A DNA stretch of 15,032 bases from CAKOSP01 sp964404455 (GTDB lineage: Bacteria; Bacillota_I; Bacilli_A; RF39; UBA660): positions 1 through 15,032 of the forward strand of contig CAYOJY010000017.1 in assembly GCA_964404455.1 (NCBI GenBank), read 5' to 3'. Positions within the stretch are counted from its first letter, which is position 1. Each line of letters starts with the position of its first letter. The translations under genes and the position numbers were made by a program. Below the pieces are notes generated by a model, which searched no databases, had not been told where the DNA came from, and worked only from the letters and a program-made list of their open reading frames with translations. Shown in pieces: positions 6,770 through 14,800 of the stretch.

Positions 6770-7639
6770 TTGTTAAAATATATTACTAAAGAAAATATTG
6801 ATTTAAAAAATTACAATACTTTAGGTATTGGTGGTTTTGCTAAATATTTGTATGAGCCTAATAATTTTTTTGATTTAAAAGAAGCGATTATTTATTATCA
6901 AAAAAGTAATATCAAATATTATGTTTTAGGTGAGGGGTCTAATGTTATATTACCAGATGAAGATTTTTCTGGCGTAATTATCTCTCTTAAAAATTTAAAT
7001 GAAATAATAATTGATGATGAAAAAGTAATTGTCATGGCCGGAGTTAAACTTCCATATTTTAATTATTTTTTATTAAAAAACGGTTATGTTAATTTTATTT
7101 GGACCTCAGGTATTCCCGGTACCTTGGGTGGAGCAATATATGGTAATGCCGGGGCATATAATCACAACATATTTGAAGATTTAATAAAAATAACAGTTTT
7201 AAAAAATAATGAAATAGTGGAACTTAATAAAAACGATATTAGCTATTCTTATCGCTTTACTAGTTTAACGGATGAAATTATTTTATCAGCGGAATTTAAT
7301 CTGAAAAAAGGGAATATAAATGAAGCAACAAAAATGATGAAGGAAAATTTAGTTAAAAGAAGTAATAATCAGCCTCTTGAATATAAAAATGCCGGTTCGA
7401 CTTTTCGCAATTCAGAAAATAACTTTGCGGGGTCATTAATTGAGCAAGCTAATTTAAAAGGTAAAAAAATAGGGGGAGCTAAAGTTAGTTTAAAACATGC
7501 TAATTTTATAATTAATGAAAAAAATGCCACTAGTGATGATATAATTAAATTGATTGATGAAATTAAAAAAGAAGTAAGAAAAAATTCTGGGATAGATTTA
7601 GTTCTAGAAAATAAAATTATAAAATGGGAAGAATTATGA
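6770..7639 (+). CDS. murB: UDP-N-acetylenolpyruvoylglucosamine reductase MurB
   Basis: MurB is the FAD enzyme that reduces UDP-GlcNAc-enolpyruvate with NADPH to UDP-MurNAc, the second committed step of peptidoglycan synthesis, in the cytoplasm. The 289-residue protein shows the FAD-binding parts LGEGSNVILPD (53-63) and GIPGTLGGAIYGNAGAY (114-130), the YRFT motif (161-164), the catalytic Ser210 in AGSTFRN, KHANFIIN (242-249) and the C-terminal conserved Glu280. Its length is typical of the short (type II) form. The start is TTG 6770, nine bases after AAGGAGA (6754-6760); no nearby in-frame ATG preserves the N-terminus. It lies directly behind murG and its TGA overlaps the ftsQ start (ATGA). 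Confidence 0.96.
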   Translation: MLKYITKENIDLKNYNTLGIGGFAKYLYEPNNFFDLKEAIIYYQKSNIKYYVLGEGSNVILPDEDFSGVIISLKNLNEIIIDDEKVIVMAGVKLPYFNYFLLKNGYVNFIWTSGIPGTLGGAIYGNAGAYNHNIFEDLIKITVLKNNEIVELNKNDISYSYRFTSLTDEIILSAEFNLKKGNINEATKMMKENLVKRSNNQPLEYKNAGSTFRNSENNFAGSLIEQANLKGKKIGGAKVSLKHANFIINEKNATSDDIIKLIDEIKKEVRKNSGIDLVLENKIIKWEEL

Positions 7640-8334
7640 ATAAAAAAGTCAAGAAAAGAATTAATGTAAAAGGGTTTTTGTTTTTAATTTTATTATTTTA
7701 TTTATTGGGAACATTTTTATTTATGATAATAAAGATGCCGGTTAAAAATATTAAAATTGAAGGACTTGTTTTATTAAAAGAGGCGGAAATATTAAAAATT
7801 GCTAAAATTAATGATTATCCTAATATTTTAAAAGTTTCTAAAAATAAAATTGAAAAAGAACTTTTAACTTTGCCTTTAGTTCAAGAAGTAAATATTAAAA
7901 AAACTTTAACAGGAAAATTAAATATTGAAATTAAGGAAAATAAAGTTTTATTTTTAAATGCTAATACGGAAAAATTGGTTTTAGAAAATAATAAATTAAC
8001 AGATTATAATGAGTTGTATTTGGGGGTTCCCATTTTGATTAATTATACGCCAGATGAGATATATTTAAATTTAGTTAAAAAAATGTCTTTAATTAATCAA
8101 AATATAATTAATAAAATTAGTGAAATTAAATATGATCCGAATATTAAAGATGAGGTTGTTTTAGATGATGGGCGGTTTATTTTGCAAATGAATGATGGTA
8201 ATAAAATTTATATTAATATTGTGAATTTTAATAAATTAGCTAAATATGATGAAATATATGAAATTTTAGAAAAGCCTGGAATCCTTTATTTAGACAGCGC
8301 TAGTAAAAATTATATATTTGAAGCATATAATTAA
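7636..8334 (+). CDS. ftsQ: Cell division protein DivIB/FtsQ
   Basis: DivIB/FtsQ is a single-pass membrane protein of the divisome that, with FtsL and DivIC/FtsB, controls septal peptidoglycan synthesis. The 232-residue protein has a basic N-terminal cytoplasmic tail, one transmembrane helix (about 13-32), an extracellular POTRA domain (about 37-104, starting MPVKNIKIEG) and a beta domain. I chose ATG 7636, which overlaps the murB stop as ATGA, over in-frame ATG 7624, which has no ribosome-binding site. In many Bacillota the gene also lies close to murB or murG. Its sequence is poorly conserved, as usual for the family; the assignment rests on POTRA, topology and context. Confidence 0.88.
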   Translation: MNKKVKKRINVKGFLFLILLFYLLGTFLFMIIKMPVKNIKIEGLVLLKEAEILKIAKINDYPNILKVSKNKIEKELLTLPLVQEVNIKKTLTGKLNIEIKENKVLFLNANTEKLVLENNKLTDYNELYLGVPILINYTPDEIYLNLVKKMSLINQNIINKISEIKYDPNIKDEVVLDDGRFILQMNDGNKIYINIVNFNKLAKYDEIYEILEKPGILYLDSASKNYIFEAYN

Positions 8335-8344
8335 AGAGGCATTC

Positions 8345-8950
8345 ATGAATTACGATAAGAAGTTACAAGAAATAATCAAAAATTTAGAATATCGTCCTAA
8401 ATTATTATTACATAGTTGCTGCGGTCCATGTTCTAGTTATGTAATTGATTATTTAATTAATTATTTTGATATAACAATATATTATTATAATCCAAATATA
8501 GAACCGGTAAATGAATATTTGAAAAGAAAAGAAGAACAAATCAGATTTATTTCGGAATATAAAACAAAATGGGCTTTAAACTATATTGATGTGGATTATG
8601 AAAATAAGATATTTAAGAAAATAACTAAAGGTTTAGAAAATGAAGTAGAGGGGGGCTCTAGATGTGGGTTGTGCTTTAAATTAAGATTAGAAAAAACTTT
8701 AATGAAAGCACTTCAATTAAATTATGATTATTTTGGTACAACTTTAACCGTTAGTCCTTATAAAAATAGTAAAATAATTAATTTAATTGGAAAGAATTTA
8801 GAAAGTTTATCTGGATTAAAATATTTATACAGTGATTTCAAAAAAAATAATGGTTATAAAAAAAGTATTGAAATGAGTGAAAAATATAATTTATATCGTC
8901 AGGAATACTGTGGTTGTTTAGCCAGTATCCCCTTGCGTGATAAAGTTTAG
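8345..8950 (+). CDS. queH: Epoxyqueuosine reductase QueH
   Basis: QueH (formerly DUF208) performs the last step of queuosine synthesis, reducing epoxyqueuosine to queuosine at the wobble position of GUN-anticodon tRNAs; it replaces the unrelated cobalamin enzyme QueG. The 201-residue protein shows the expected cysteine pattern: HSCCGPC (23-29; Cys25, Cys26, Cys29), RCGLC (106-110), and YCGC (188-191), plus YYYNPNIEP (46-54) and FGTTLTVSPYKN (130-141). ATG 8345 follows AAAGAGG (8333-8339), which overlaps the ftsQ stop; the in-frame ATG at 8318 has no such site and lies inside ftsQ. It probably shares the murG-murB-ftsQ transcript. The rpsB promoter overlaps its 3' end. No other queuosine gene is visible. 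Confidence 0.93.
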   Translation: MNYDKKLQEIIKNLEYRPKLLLHSCCGPCSSYVIDYLINYFDITIYYYNPNIEPVNEYLKRKEEQIRFISEYKTKWALNYIDVDYENKIFKKITKGLENEVEGGSRCGLCFKLRLEKTLMKALQLNYDYFGTTLTVSPYKNSKIINLIGKNLESLSGLKYLYSDFKKNNGYKKSIEMSEKYNLYRQEYCGCLASIPLRDKV

Positions 8951-8961
8951 TATGATAAAAT
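8933..8961 (+). promoter_or_regulatory. Putative rpsB-tsf promoter
   Basis: TTGCGT (8933-8938, TTG conserved), exactly 17 bases, then TAAAAT (8956-8961) with TG at 8953-8954 make an extended -10 promoter. The -35 lies within the end of queH. The predicted leader before rpsB is about 114 bases. Confidence 0.5.
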
Positions 8962-9002
8962 ACTTTTGGCAGTAAATGCAAAAAAATAAACATTAATGGT
9001 GA

Positions 9003-9039
9003 TTATAACTTCGAGTGCCTTTTAAAGGTGTAGTTATAA
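9003..9039 (+). promoter_or_regulatory. Leader hairpin before rpsB, possible autoregulatory site
   Basis: TTATAACT (9003-9010) pairs with AGTTATAA (9032-9039). After a 4-base bulge (TCGA, 9011-9014), GTGCCTT (9015-9021) pairs with AAGGTGT (9025-9031, with G-U pairs) around a 3-base loop. It is not followed by a T-run, so it is not a terminator. S2 represses its own rpsB-tsf mRNA in gammaproteobacteria; a similar role here is only inference. Confidence 0.5.
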
Positions 9040-9081
9040 GTTGAAACATTAAGACGTTAAAACGAAGGAGGAATGAAATTT

Positions 9082-10200
9082 ATGGCCGTAGTTTCTATGA
9101 ATTTTTTATTAGAAGCTGGTGTGCATTTTGGACACCAAACAAAAAGATGGAACCCTAAAATGAAAGAGTACATTTTTGGAGCAAGGGAAGATATTTATAT
9201 TATCGATTTAGAAAAAACAAATACTCTATTAGAACAAGCTTATAATGAGCTTAAAACAATTACTTCGAATGGAGGTAAAGCTTTATTCGTTGGGACTAAA
9301 AAGCAAGCTTCCGAAGTTTGTGTGGAAGAAGCCATTAGAAGTAAGTCTTATTATGTAACAGAAAGATGGTTAGGTGGAATGTTAACAAAAGATGGAACTT
9401 TTGATAAGTTACCTAAAAAAGAAGTTATTGGACTTAAAAAAGAATATGATAAACTAAACCGAGTTTTATGTGGCATTAGGGATATGATTAAATTACCTCA
9501 AGCATTAATTATCGTTGATCCTAAAAAAGAATTTAATGCCATTAAGGAAGCTAAAAAATTAAATATTCCTGTATTTGGTTTAATTGATACAAATGCTGAT
9601 CCGGATGTTTTAGATTTTGTTATTCCGGGAAATGATGATGCTGTAAAATCTATTAAATTAATTTTTGGGGTATTAAACAATGCAATTTGTGAAGCTACTG
9701 GATTAGAGATGATTGATTTTTTAAATGAAGAAGATAAAAAAACAGTAGTTAAAAAAGAAGATAAAGATGAACCAGTTGCGGAAATATTTGCAGAAAAAGA
9801 AATTGAAGCAGTAAAAGAAGAACCCGAAATTACTGTAAAGGCTACTGTTGAAATAGTTGAAGAGATTAAAAAAGTAGTTGAACCGACTGAAGAAAAGAAA
9901 GAAAAAATTGACAAACCAATCAAAGAAGAATCAAAAGTAGAAGTTGAAAAAAAACCAAGAAATAGTAAAAAAGTTTTGGAAACTAAAGAAGAAAAAATTG
10001 ACAAACCAATCAAAAAGGAATCAAAAGTAGAAGTTGAAAAAAAACCGAGAAGTAGTAAAAAAGTTTCGGATGTTAAAGAAGAAAAAGTTGATTTAAATAA
10101 GTTATCTTTGACAGAATTAAAATCTTTAGCTAAAGAGTCTGGAATTAAAGGTTATTCAACTATGAAAAAAAATGAATTAATTGAAATATTAAATAAATAA
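9082..10200 (+). CDS. rpsB: Ribosomal protein S2 with internal deletion and long Rho_N/SAP-like tail
   Basis: S2 sits on the 30S solvent side and joins late in assembly. The S2 body (about 1-215) is clear: MAVVSMNFLLEAGVHFGHQT, RWNPKM, LFVGTKKQA, RWLGGMLT, LPKKEV, GIRDM, VFGLIDTNADPD and VIPGNDDA. Two things are odd. After GGMLT (98-102) a single Lys leads into DGTFDKLPKKEV, whereas E. coli and Bacillus S2 have about 20 residues between those motifs, the first coiled-coil helix. And the protein has 372 residues against a usual 230-260. The extra tail is Lys/Glu-rich, has two 30-residue repeats (274-333) and ends in a Rho_N/SAP-like motif (about 337-372, LSLTELKSLAKESGIKGYS then KKNELIEIL). 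ATG 9082 is preferred: AAGGAGG (9065-9071) is ten bases away, while in-frame ATG 9073 is only one base from it. tsf follows after 15 bases. Confidence 0.95.
   Translation: MAVVSMNFLLEAGVHFGHQTKRWNPKMKEYIFGAREDIYIIDLEKTNTLLEQAYNELKTITSNGGKALFVGTKKQASEVCVEEAIRSKSYYVTERWLGGMLTKDGTFDKLPKKEVIGLKKEYDKLNRVLCGIRDMIKLPQALIIVDPKKEFNAIKEAKKLNIPVFGLIDTNADPDVLDFVIPGNDDAVKSIKLIFGVLNNAICEATGLEMIDFLNEEDKKTVVKKEDKDEPVAEIFAEKEIEAVKEEPEITVKATVEIVEEIKKVVEPTEEKKEKIDKPIKEESKVEVEKKPRNSKKVLETKEEKIDKPIKKESKVEVEKKPRSSKKVSDVKEEKVDLNKLSLTELKSLAKESGIKGYSTMKKNELIEILNK
9901..10080 (+). repeat. Two-copy 90-base tandem repeat inside rpsB
   Basis: Copy 1 spans 9901-9990 and copy 2 spans 9991-10080; a degenerate third start (GAAAAAGTTGAT) follows at 10081. 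Each copy encodes 30 residues beginning EKIDKPIK and containing ESKVEVEKKPR and SKKV. The copies differ at few positions, mainly near their ends, so the duplication is recent or kept similar. The repeat forms a charged, probably disordered linker before the Rho_N/SAP-like end of S2. Confidence 0.92.
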
Positions 10201-10215
10201 AAGGGAGAAATAAAA

Positions 10216-11088
10216 ATGGAAATAACAGCAAATATGGTAAAGGAACTTAGAGAAATGTCTGGAGCCGGAATGATGGATTGTAAATCCGCGTTACAAGAAA
10301 CCGGCGGAGATATGGAACAAGCAATAAGTTATTTAAGAGAAAAAGGTATTGCAAAATCAATTAAAAAAGAATCTAGAATTGCCGCTGAGGGACTGGCAAA
10401 TGTATACATTGAAGGTAATCAAGCAATTATTATTGAAGTAAATAGCGAAACTGATTTTGTTAGTAAAAATGAATTATTTAAAGAAATGATTGATACCATT
10501 GGTCATATTATTTTAATTCACAAACCAGCAAACATTGATGCAGCAGGCGATTTACCCACTGATGAAGGAACAATTAAAGATCTAATTATTGCTAAAGCAG
10601 CTAAAATTGGTGAAAAATTATCTTTAAGAAGATTTAAGGTATTAGAAAAAAATGATAATGAAGTATTTGGTTCATATATTCATATGGGAGGTAAAATTGC
10701 GGTTTTAACTAAATTAATTGGTGCCAATGAAGATGTAGCTAAAGATGTGGCTATGCAAAATGCGGCAATGAAACCAACTTATATTTTTCCAAATGATGTG
10801 CCGGCGGATGTCATTGATCATGAAAAGGAAATTTTAAGAAATCAGGCTATTGAAGAAGGTAAATCAGAAGAGATTGCTGAAAAAATGCTTGAAGGCAGAA
10901 TTAAAAAGTTTTATAAAGAAAATTGTTTAATTGAACAAATTTTTATTAAGGACGATAGCATGTCAATAAACGATTATTTAAAAAAATCTGCTAGTACATT
11001 ACTTGAAGCCATTCGTTATGAAGTGGGTGAAGGAATGGAAAAAAAAGTTGAAAATTTTGCAGAAGAAGTAAAAAAACAAATCGGATAG
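10216..11088 (+). CDS. tsf: Elongation factor Ts
   Basis: EF-Ts is the nucleotide exchange factor that recycles EF-Tu-GDP to EF-Tu-GTP in the cytoplasm. The 290-residue protein has the usual length and both signatures: the N-terminal UBA-like region with KELREMSGAGMMDCKSAL (9-26) and EVNSETDFV (74-82), whose TDFV contacts EF-Tu. Later blocks KIGEKLSLRRF, YIHMGGKIAVL, EGKSEEIAEKMLEGRIKKFYKE and RYEVGEGMEKK are typical. GGGAG at 10202-10206 lies nine bases before the ATG. It is the second gene of rpsB-tsf and ends in a terminator that includes its stop codon. pyrH and frr, usual downstream neighbours, are absent here. Confidence 0.98.
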   Translation: MEITANMVKELREMSGAGMMDCKSALQETGGDMEQAISYLREKGIAKSIKKESRIAAEGLANVYIEGNQAIIIEVNSETDFVSKNELFKEMIDTIGHIILIHKPANIDAAGDLPTDEGTIKDLIIAKAAKIGEKLSLRRFKVLEKNDNEVFGSYIHMGGKIAVLTKLIGANEDVAKDVAMQNAAMKPTYIFPNDVPADVIDHEKEILRNQAIEEGKSEEIAEKMLEGRIKKFYKENCLIEQIFIKDDSMSINDYLKKSASTLLEAIRYEVGEGMEKKVENFAEEVKKQIG

Positions 11089-11108
11089 GCAAAAAAGTCT
11101 ATTCTTTT
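11083..11108 (+). terminator. Intrinsic terminator of rpsB-tsf
   Basis: GGATAGGC (11083-11090) pairs with GTCTATTC (11097-11104), including two G-U pairs, around an AAAAAA loop, and TTTT (11105-11108) follows. The stem includes the tsf TAG stop. The tail is short, so some read-through into the next gene is likely. Confidence 0.6.
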
Positions 11109-11119
11109 CAATAAAGCTA

Positions 11120-11128
11120 TGTTATAAT
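11120..11128 (+). promoter_or_regulatory. Extended -10 promoter of the ybxB-like gene
   Basis: TG (11120-11121), one base, then a perfect TATAAT (11123-11128). No good -35 is found 16-18 bases upstream, where the tsf terminator lies; an extended -10 can compensate. Transcription would start near 11135, giving a leader of about 23 bases. Confidence 0.5.
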
Positions 11129-11157
11129 ATCATTATATTTTCAAAGGGGACCTTTAT

Positions 11158-11757
11158 TTGACACATTATTTTACCAGTAATGAAAACTTGAAAAGTGAAT
11201 TAAGAACAATAAAATATGTTAAAAATAACATATCTTTTTGCTTTTATAGTGATATTGGTATTTTTTCAAAAGATAAAATTGATTATGGAAGTTCATTCTT
11301 AATTGATACATTTTTAAAAAATTTGCCTGAGAAGCATCAAAAAATTTTAGATGTAGGCTGTGGTTATGGTTTTTTGGGCATTGTTTTAGCTAAAATTTTA
11401 AATATTGATGTAACTATGGTTGATGTGAATAAAAGAGGAATTCATTTAACAAATATGAATGTTTTAGAAAATAATATAAAATCAACCGTATTAGAAAGTA
11501 ATATTTATGAAAAAATAGAGCAAAAATATGATGTAATTATTACTAATCCACCTATTAAAGCCGGAAAAGTAGTGATAAAAAAAATTCTAATCAATGCTCG
11601 AAATTTTTTGGAAGATGACGGGGAACTTTGGTTTGTTATTCGTAAAAATCAGGGGGCGTTGAGTATTTATAAAATACTTTTAGATTACTATAAAATTCGA
11701 ATTGTTGATAAAAGCAAAGGTTTTTACATTTTTAAGGCCAAAAACATTGACAATTAA
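11158..11757 (+). CDS. Class I SAM-dependent rRNA methyltransferase, YbxB/RsmC family
   Basis: The 199-residue product is a methyltransferase of the small MTS/RsmC-like group, whose best known member methylates N2 of G1207 in 16S rRNA. It shows the SAM-binding motif I DVGCGYG (65-71), the acidic residues VDVN (88-91) and the catalytic NPPI (130-133) typical of enzymes acting on exocyclic base amino groups. The N-terminal MTHYFTSNEN resembles the start of Bacillus YbxB, and in Bacillus that gene also lies just before rpoB. The start is TTG 11158, seven bases after AAAGGGG; the site lies in a small AAAGG/CCTTT hairpin (11143-11155). The precise target base is inferred from family only. Its last codons contain the -35 of the rpoB promoter. 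Confidence 0.87.
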   Translation: MTHYFTSNENLKSELRTIKYVKNNISFCFYSDIGIFSKDKIDYGSSFLIDTFLKNLPEKHQKILDVGCGYGFLGIVLAKILNIDVTMVDVNKRGIHLTNMNVLENNIKSTVLESNIYEKIEQKYDVIITNPPIKAGKVVIKKILINARNFLEDDGELWFVIRKNQGALSIYKILLDYYKIRIVDKSKGFYIFKAKNIDN

Positions 11758-11775
11758 AGTTGATGTTGTTAGAAT
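11747..11775 (+). promoter_or_regulatory. Strong rpoB promoter
   Basis: Perfect TTGACA (11747-11752), exactly 17 bases, then TAGAAT (11770-11775) with TG at 11767-11768, making an extended -10. It is the best promoter match in the window. It starts in the last codons of the methyltransferase gene. The predicted start is near 11782, giving a leader of about 62 bases. Confidence 0.75.
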
Positions 11776-11788
11776 TATAAATTGGTGA

Positions 11789-11806
11789 CTCGTTTTTTAA
11801 AACGAG
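11789..11806 (+). promoter_or_regulatory. 5'-end hairpin of the rpoB transcript
   Basis: CTCGTTTT (11789-11796) pairs with AAAACGAG (11799-11806). It lies about seven bases from the predicted 5' end of the rpoB mRNA. An A-run, not a T-run, follows it, so it is not a terminator on this strand. Hairpins at this place often protect mRNA against 5'-end-dependent decay; that role is inferred. Confidence 0.55.
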
Positions 11807-11843
11807 AAAAAATAGTCTTAATAATTAAGTTTGGGGTGATATC

Positions 11844-14800
11844 GTGGCATATAAATTAAGAAAATTTGGAGACTATCGCGAAAGAAAGGATTTCGCAAAA
11901 ACGAAAAGTACTTTAGAATTACAAGATCTTTTGGAAGTACAAAAAAAATCTTATCAAAACTTTCTAGATACTTTAATAAAAGAAATTTTTGAAGACTTAT
12001 TTCCTGTTGAAAGCTTTACAGGAAATATTTCACTTGAATTTGGTAATTATTATTTTGAGGAACCAAGATATTCAGTGAAAGAAGCAAGAGAAAGAATGGT
12101 TAACTATGCATCACCATTAAAAGTTGAAGCACGTCTTTTTATTCACGAAACTGGTGAAGTAAAAGAACAAACTATCTTTTTAGGTGATATGCCATTAATG
12201 ACTGAAGCAGGTACATTTATTATTAATGGAGCAGAAAGAGTAATTGTATCTCAATTAGTAAGAAGTCCATCTATTTATTATAAAAAAGAAATTGATAAAA
12301 ATGGCCGAAGAATAATTACAGCGGAAGTAATTCCTAATAAAGGAACATGGTTAGAATATGAAACAGATGCTCGTAATGTAGTTTATGTAAGAATAGATCG
12401 AACAAGAAAGATAACAGTGACAACTTTATTAAGAGCATTGGGATTATCAACAGATGAGGAAATAATTAAAATATTTGGGGAAAATGATTTTATTAAAGCA
12501 ACTTTGGATAAAGATAGTTCAAATAATACAGAAGAAGCATTAATTGAACTATACGAAAAATTGCGTCCAGGAGAACCAGCAACATTAGATAGTGCAAAAA
12601 ATCAATTAATTACTCGTTTTTTTGATCGTTTTAGATATGATTTAGCTAAAGTTGGTCGTTATAAGTTTAATAAAAAATTAAATGTAGTGGATCGTTTACT
12701 AGGGTGTACTTTGGCTGAAGATATTAAAATTGATAATAAGGTTTATGCGAAAAAAAATACTTTAGTGGATAAAAAATTATTAGAATCAATTAAAGAAGCA
12801 TTTAATTTAGGTTTTAATATTAAACAAGCTAAAGTTAATGAAGAGCTAGATGATTATAAAAATATTCAAACAGTTAAAGTATATACACCAGAAAATAAAA
12901 AGCAAAAATTAAATTTAGTTGGGGTGGATACCAACGTTGATGTAAGAAGATTAACAATACCAGATGTTTATGCTTCTTTATCATATTATTTAGGTTTACA
13001 TTTTGGAATTGGTTCAGTTGATGAGGTTGATTATTTAGGAAACCGTCGAGTAAGACAAGTTGGTGAACTAATTAGTGCTCAATTTAGAATTGGGATAGCT
13101 AGAATGGAAAGAGTTATTCGTGAAAGAATGACAACTCAGGAAATTGAAACAGCAACACCAAAAACTTTAATTAATATCAGGCCTGTTACGGCAGCTTTAA
13201 AAGAATTTTTTGGATCAAGTCAATTATCAAAATTCATGGATCAAATTAATCCAATTGCGGAATTAACTGATAAAAGACGTTTATCAAGTTTAGGACCTGG
13301 TGGATTATCAAGAGAACGCGCGGGAATGGAAGTTCGAGACGTTAATGCATCTCATTATGGTCGTATTTGTCCAATTGAGTCCCCTGAAGGTCAAAACATT
13401 GGTTTAATTACTTCATTAGCGGGGTATGCAAAAATTAATGAATATGGTTTTATAATGACACCATATTGCAAAGTGGAAAATGCAAAATTAACGGATGAAA
13501 TAGTATATATGACAGCGGATGAAGAAGCTGATTATTATATTTCTCAAGCAACAATTAAAATTAATGAAAAAAATGAAATTATTGAAGATGAAATTATTGT
13601 TCGTTTAAATGATGATAATGTTATTGTAACTAAAGACAAAGTTAATTTTATTGATGTGGCTCCTAGTCAAGTGGTCTCAATCACTACTAGTTGTATTCCA
13701 TTTTTGGAATTTGATGATGCGAATCGGACATTAATGGGAGCCAACATGCAAAGACAAGCAGTGCCTTTATTAGTGCCAGATGCCCCAATCGTAGGAACTG
13801 GTGTTGAATATATTGCGGCAAGAGATTCAGGAAGTTGTATTGTTTGTAAAGCTGATGGTATTGTTTATTATGCCGATAGTTTAAAAATAATTGTTCAAGT
13901 TGCAAATAGTAAAGATATATATTATTTAGCTAATTTTGAAAGAAGTAATGCTGAAAGTTGTGTTAATCATAAACCTTTAGTAAAAAAGGGCGATGCGGTT
14001 AAAAAAGGCCAAGTCATTGCTGATGGTCCCTCAACGGATCAAGGCGAGTTGGCTCTTGGTCAAAATATGATTGTTGCCTTTATGACTTTTAATGGTTATA
14101 ACTATGAGGATGCCGTAATTTTAAATGAAAGATTAGTAAAAGATGATGTATATACATCACTCCATATATCCCATTATGATATTGAATGTCGAGATACAAA
14201 ATTAGGACCGGAAGAAATTACGCGAGATATTCCCAATGTTGGGGAAGATGCTCGTAAGAATTTAGATTCTACTGGTATTATTCGAATTGGAACTGAAGTT
14301 AAAGAAGGCGATATATTAGTTGGAAAAGTAACACCAAAAGGTGTTCAGGAATTAACTAGTGAAGAAAAATTATTACATGCTATTTTTGGTGAAAAAGCAA
14401 GAGAAGTAAGAGATACATCATTAAGAGTAGATCATGGCGCAGCAGGAATTATTCATGATGTAAAAATATATACTAAAGAAAACAGTGATGAATTATCTCC
14501 AGGAGTATCAAAAGTTGTTCGGGTTTATATTGTTCAAAAAAGAAAAATTCAAGTTGGTGACAAAATGTCTGGTCGCCATGGTAATAAAGGTGTTGTCTCT
14601 TTAGTTTTACCTGAAGAAGATATGCCTTATATGGAAAATGGTAAACAAGTGGATATTTTATTAAATCCGCTAGGGGTTCCATCTAGAATGAACATTGGGC
14701 AAATTTTAGAACTTCATTTAGGAATGGCTGGTAAAAAATTAGGCATACATTATGCTACACCGGTGTTTGATTCCGCATCATGGGATGATATTGTTGATGA

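Noticed and set aside
8318..8344. Upstream in-frame ATG as queH start
   Set aside because: It lies inside ftsQ without a ribosome-binding site, whereas ATG 8345 follows AAAGAGG by five bases.
9073..9081. Upstream in-frame ATG as rpsB start
   Set aside because: It is one base from the AAGGAGG site; ATG 9082 has workable spacing and gives the standard S2 N-terminus.
9498..10013. Long minus-strand open frame opposite rpsB
   Set aside because: It is Ser/Phe-rich low complexity produced by the Lys/Glu-rich rpsB codons on the other strand; no start signal or family match.
11789..11806. Intrinsic terminator before rpoB
   Set aside because: The stem is followed by an A-run on the plus strand and lies after a strong promoter at the 5' end of the rpoB message.
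13687..13905. Minus-strand open frame inside rpoB
   Set aside because: It lies opposite well-conserved RpoB sequence and has no recognisable product.
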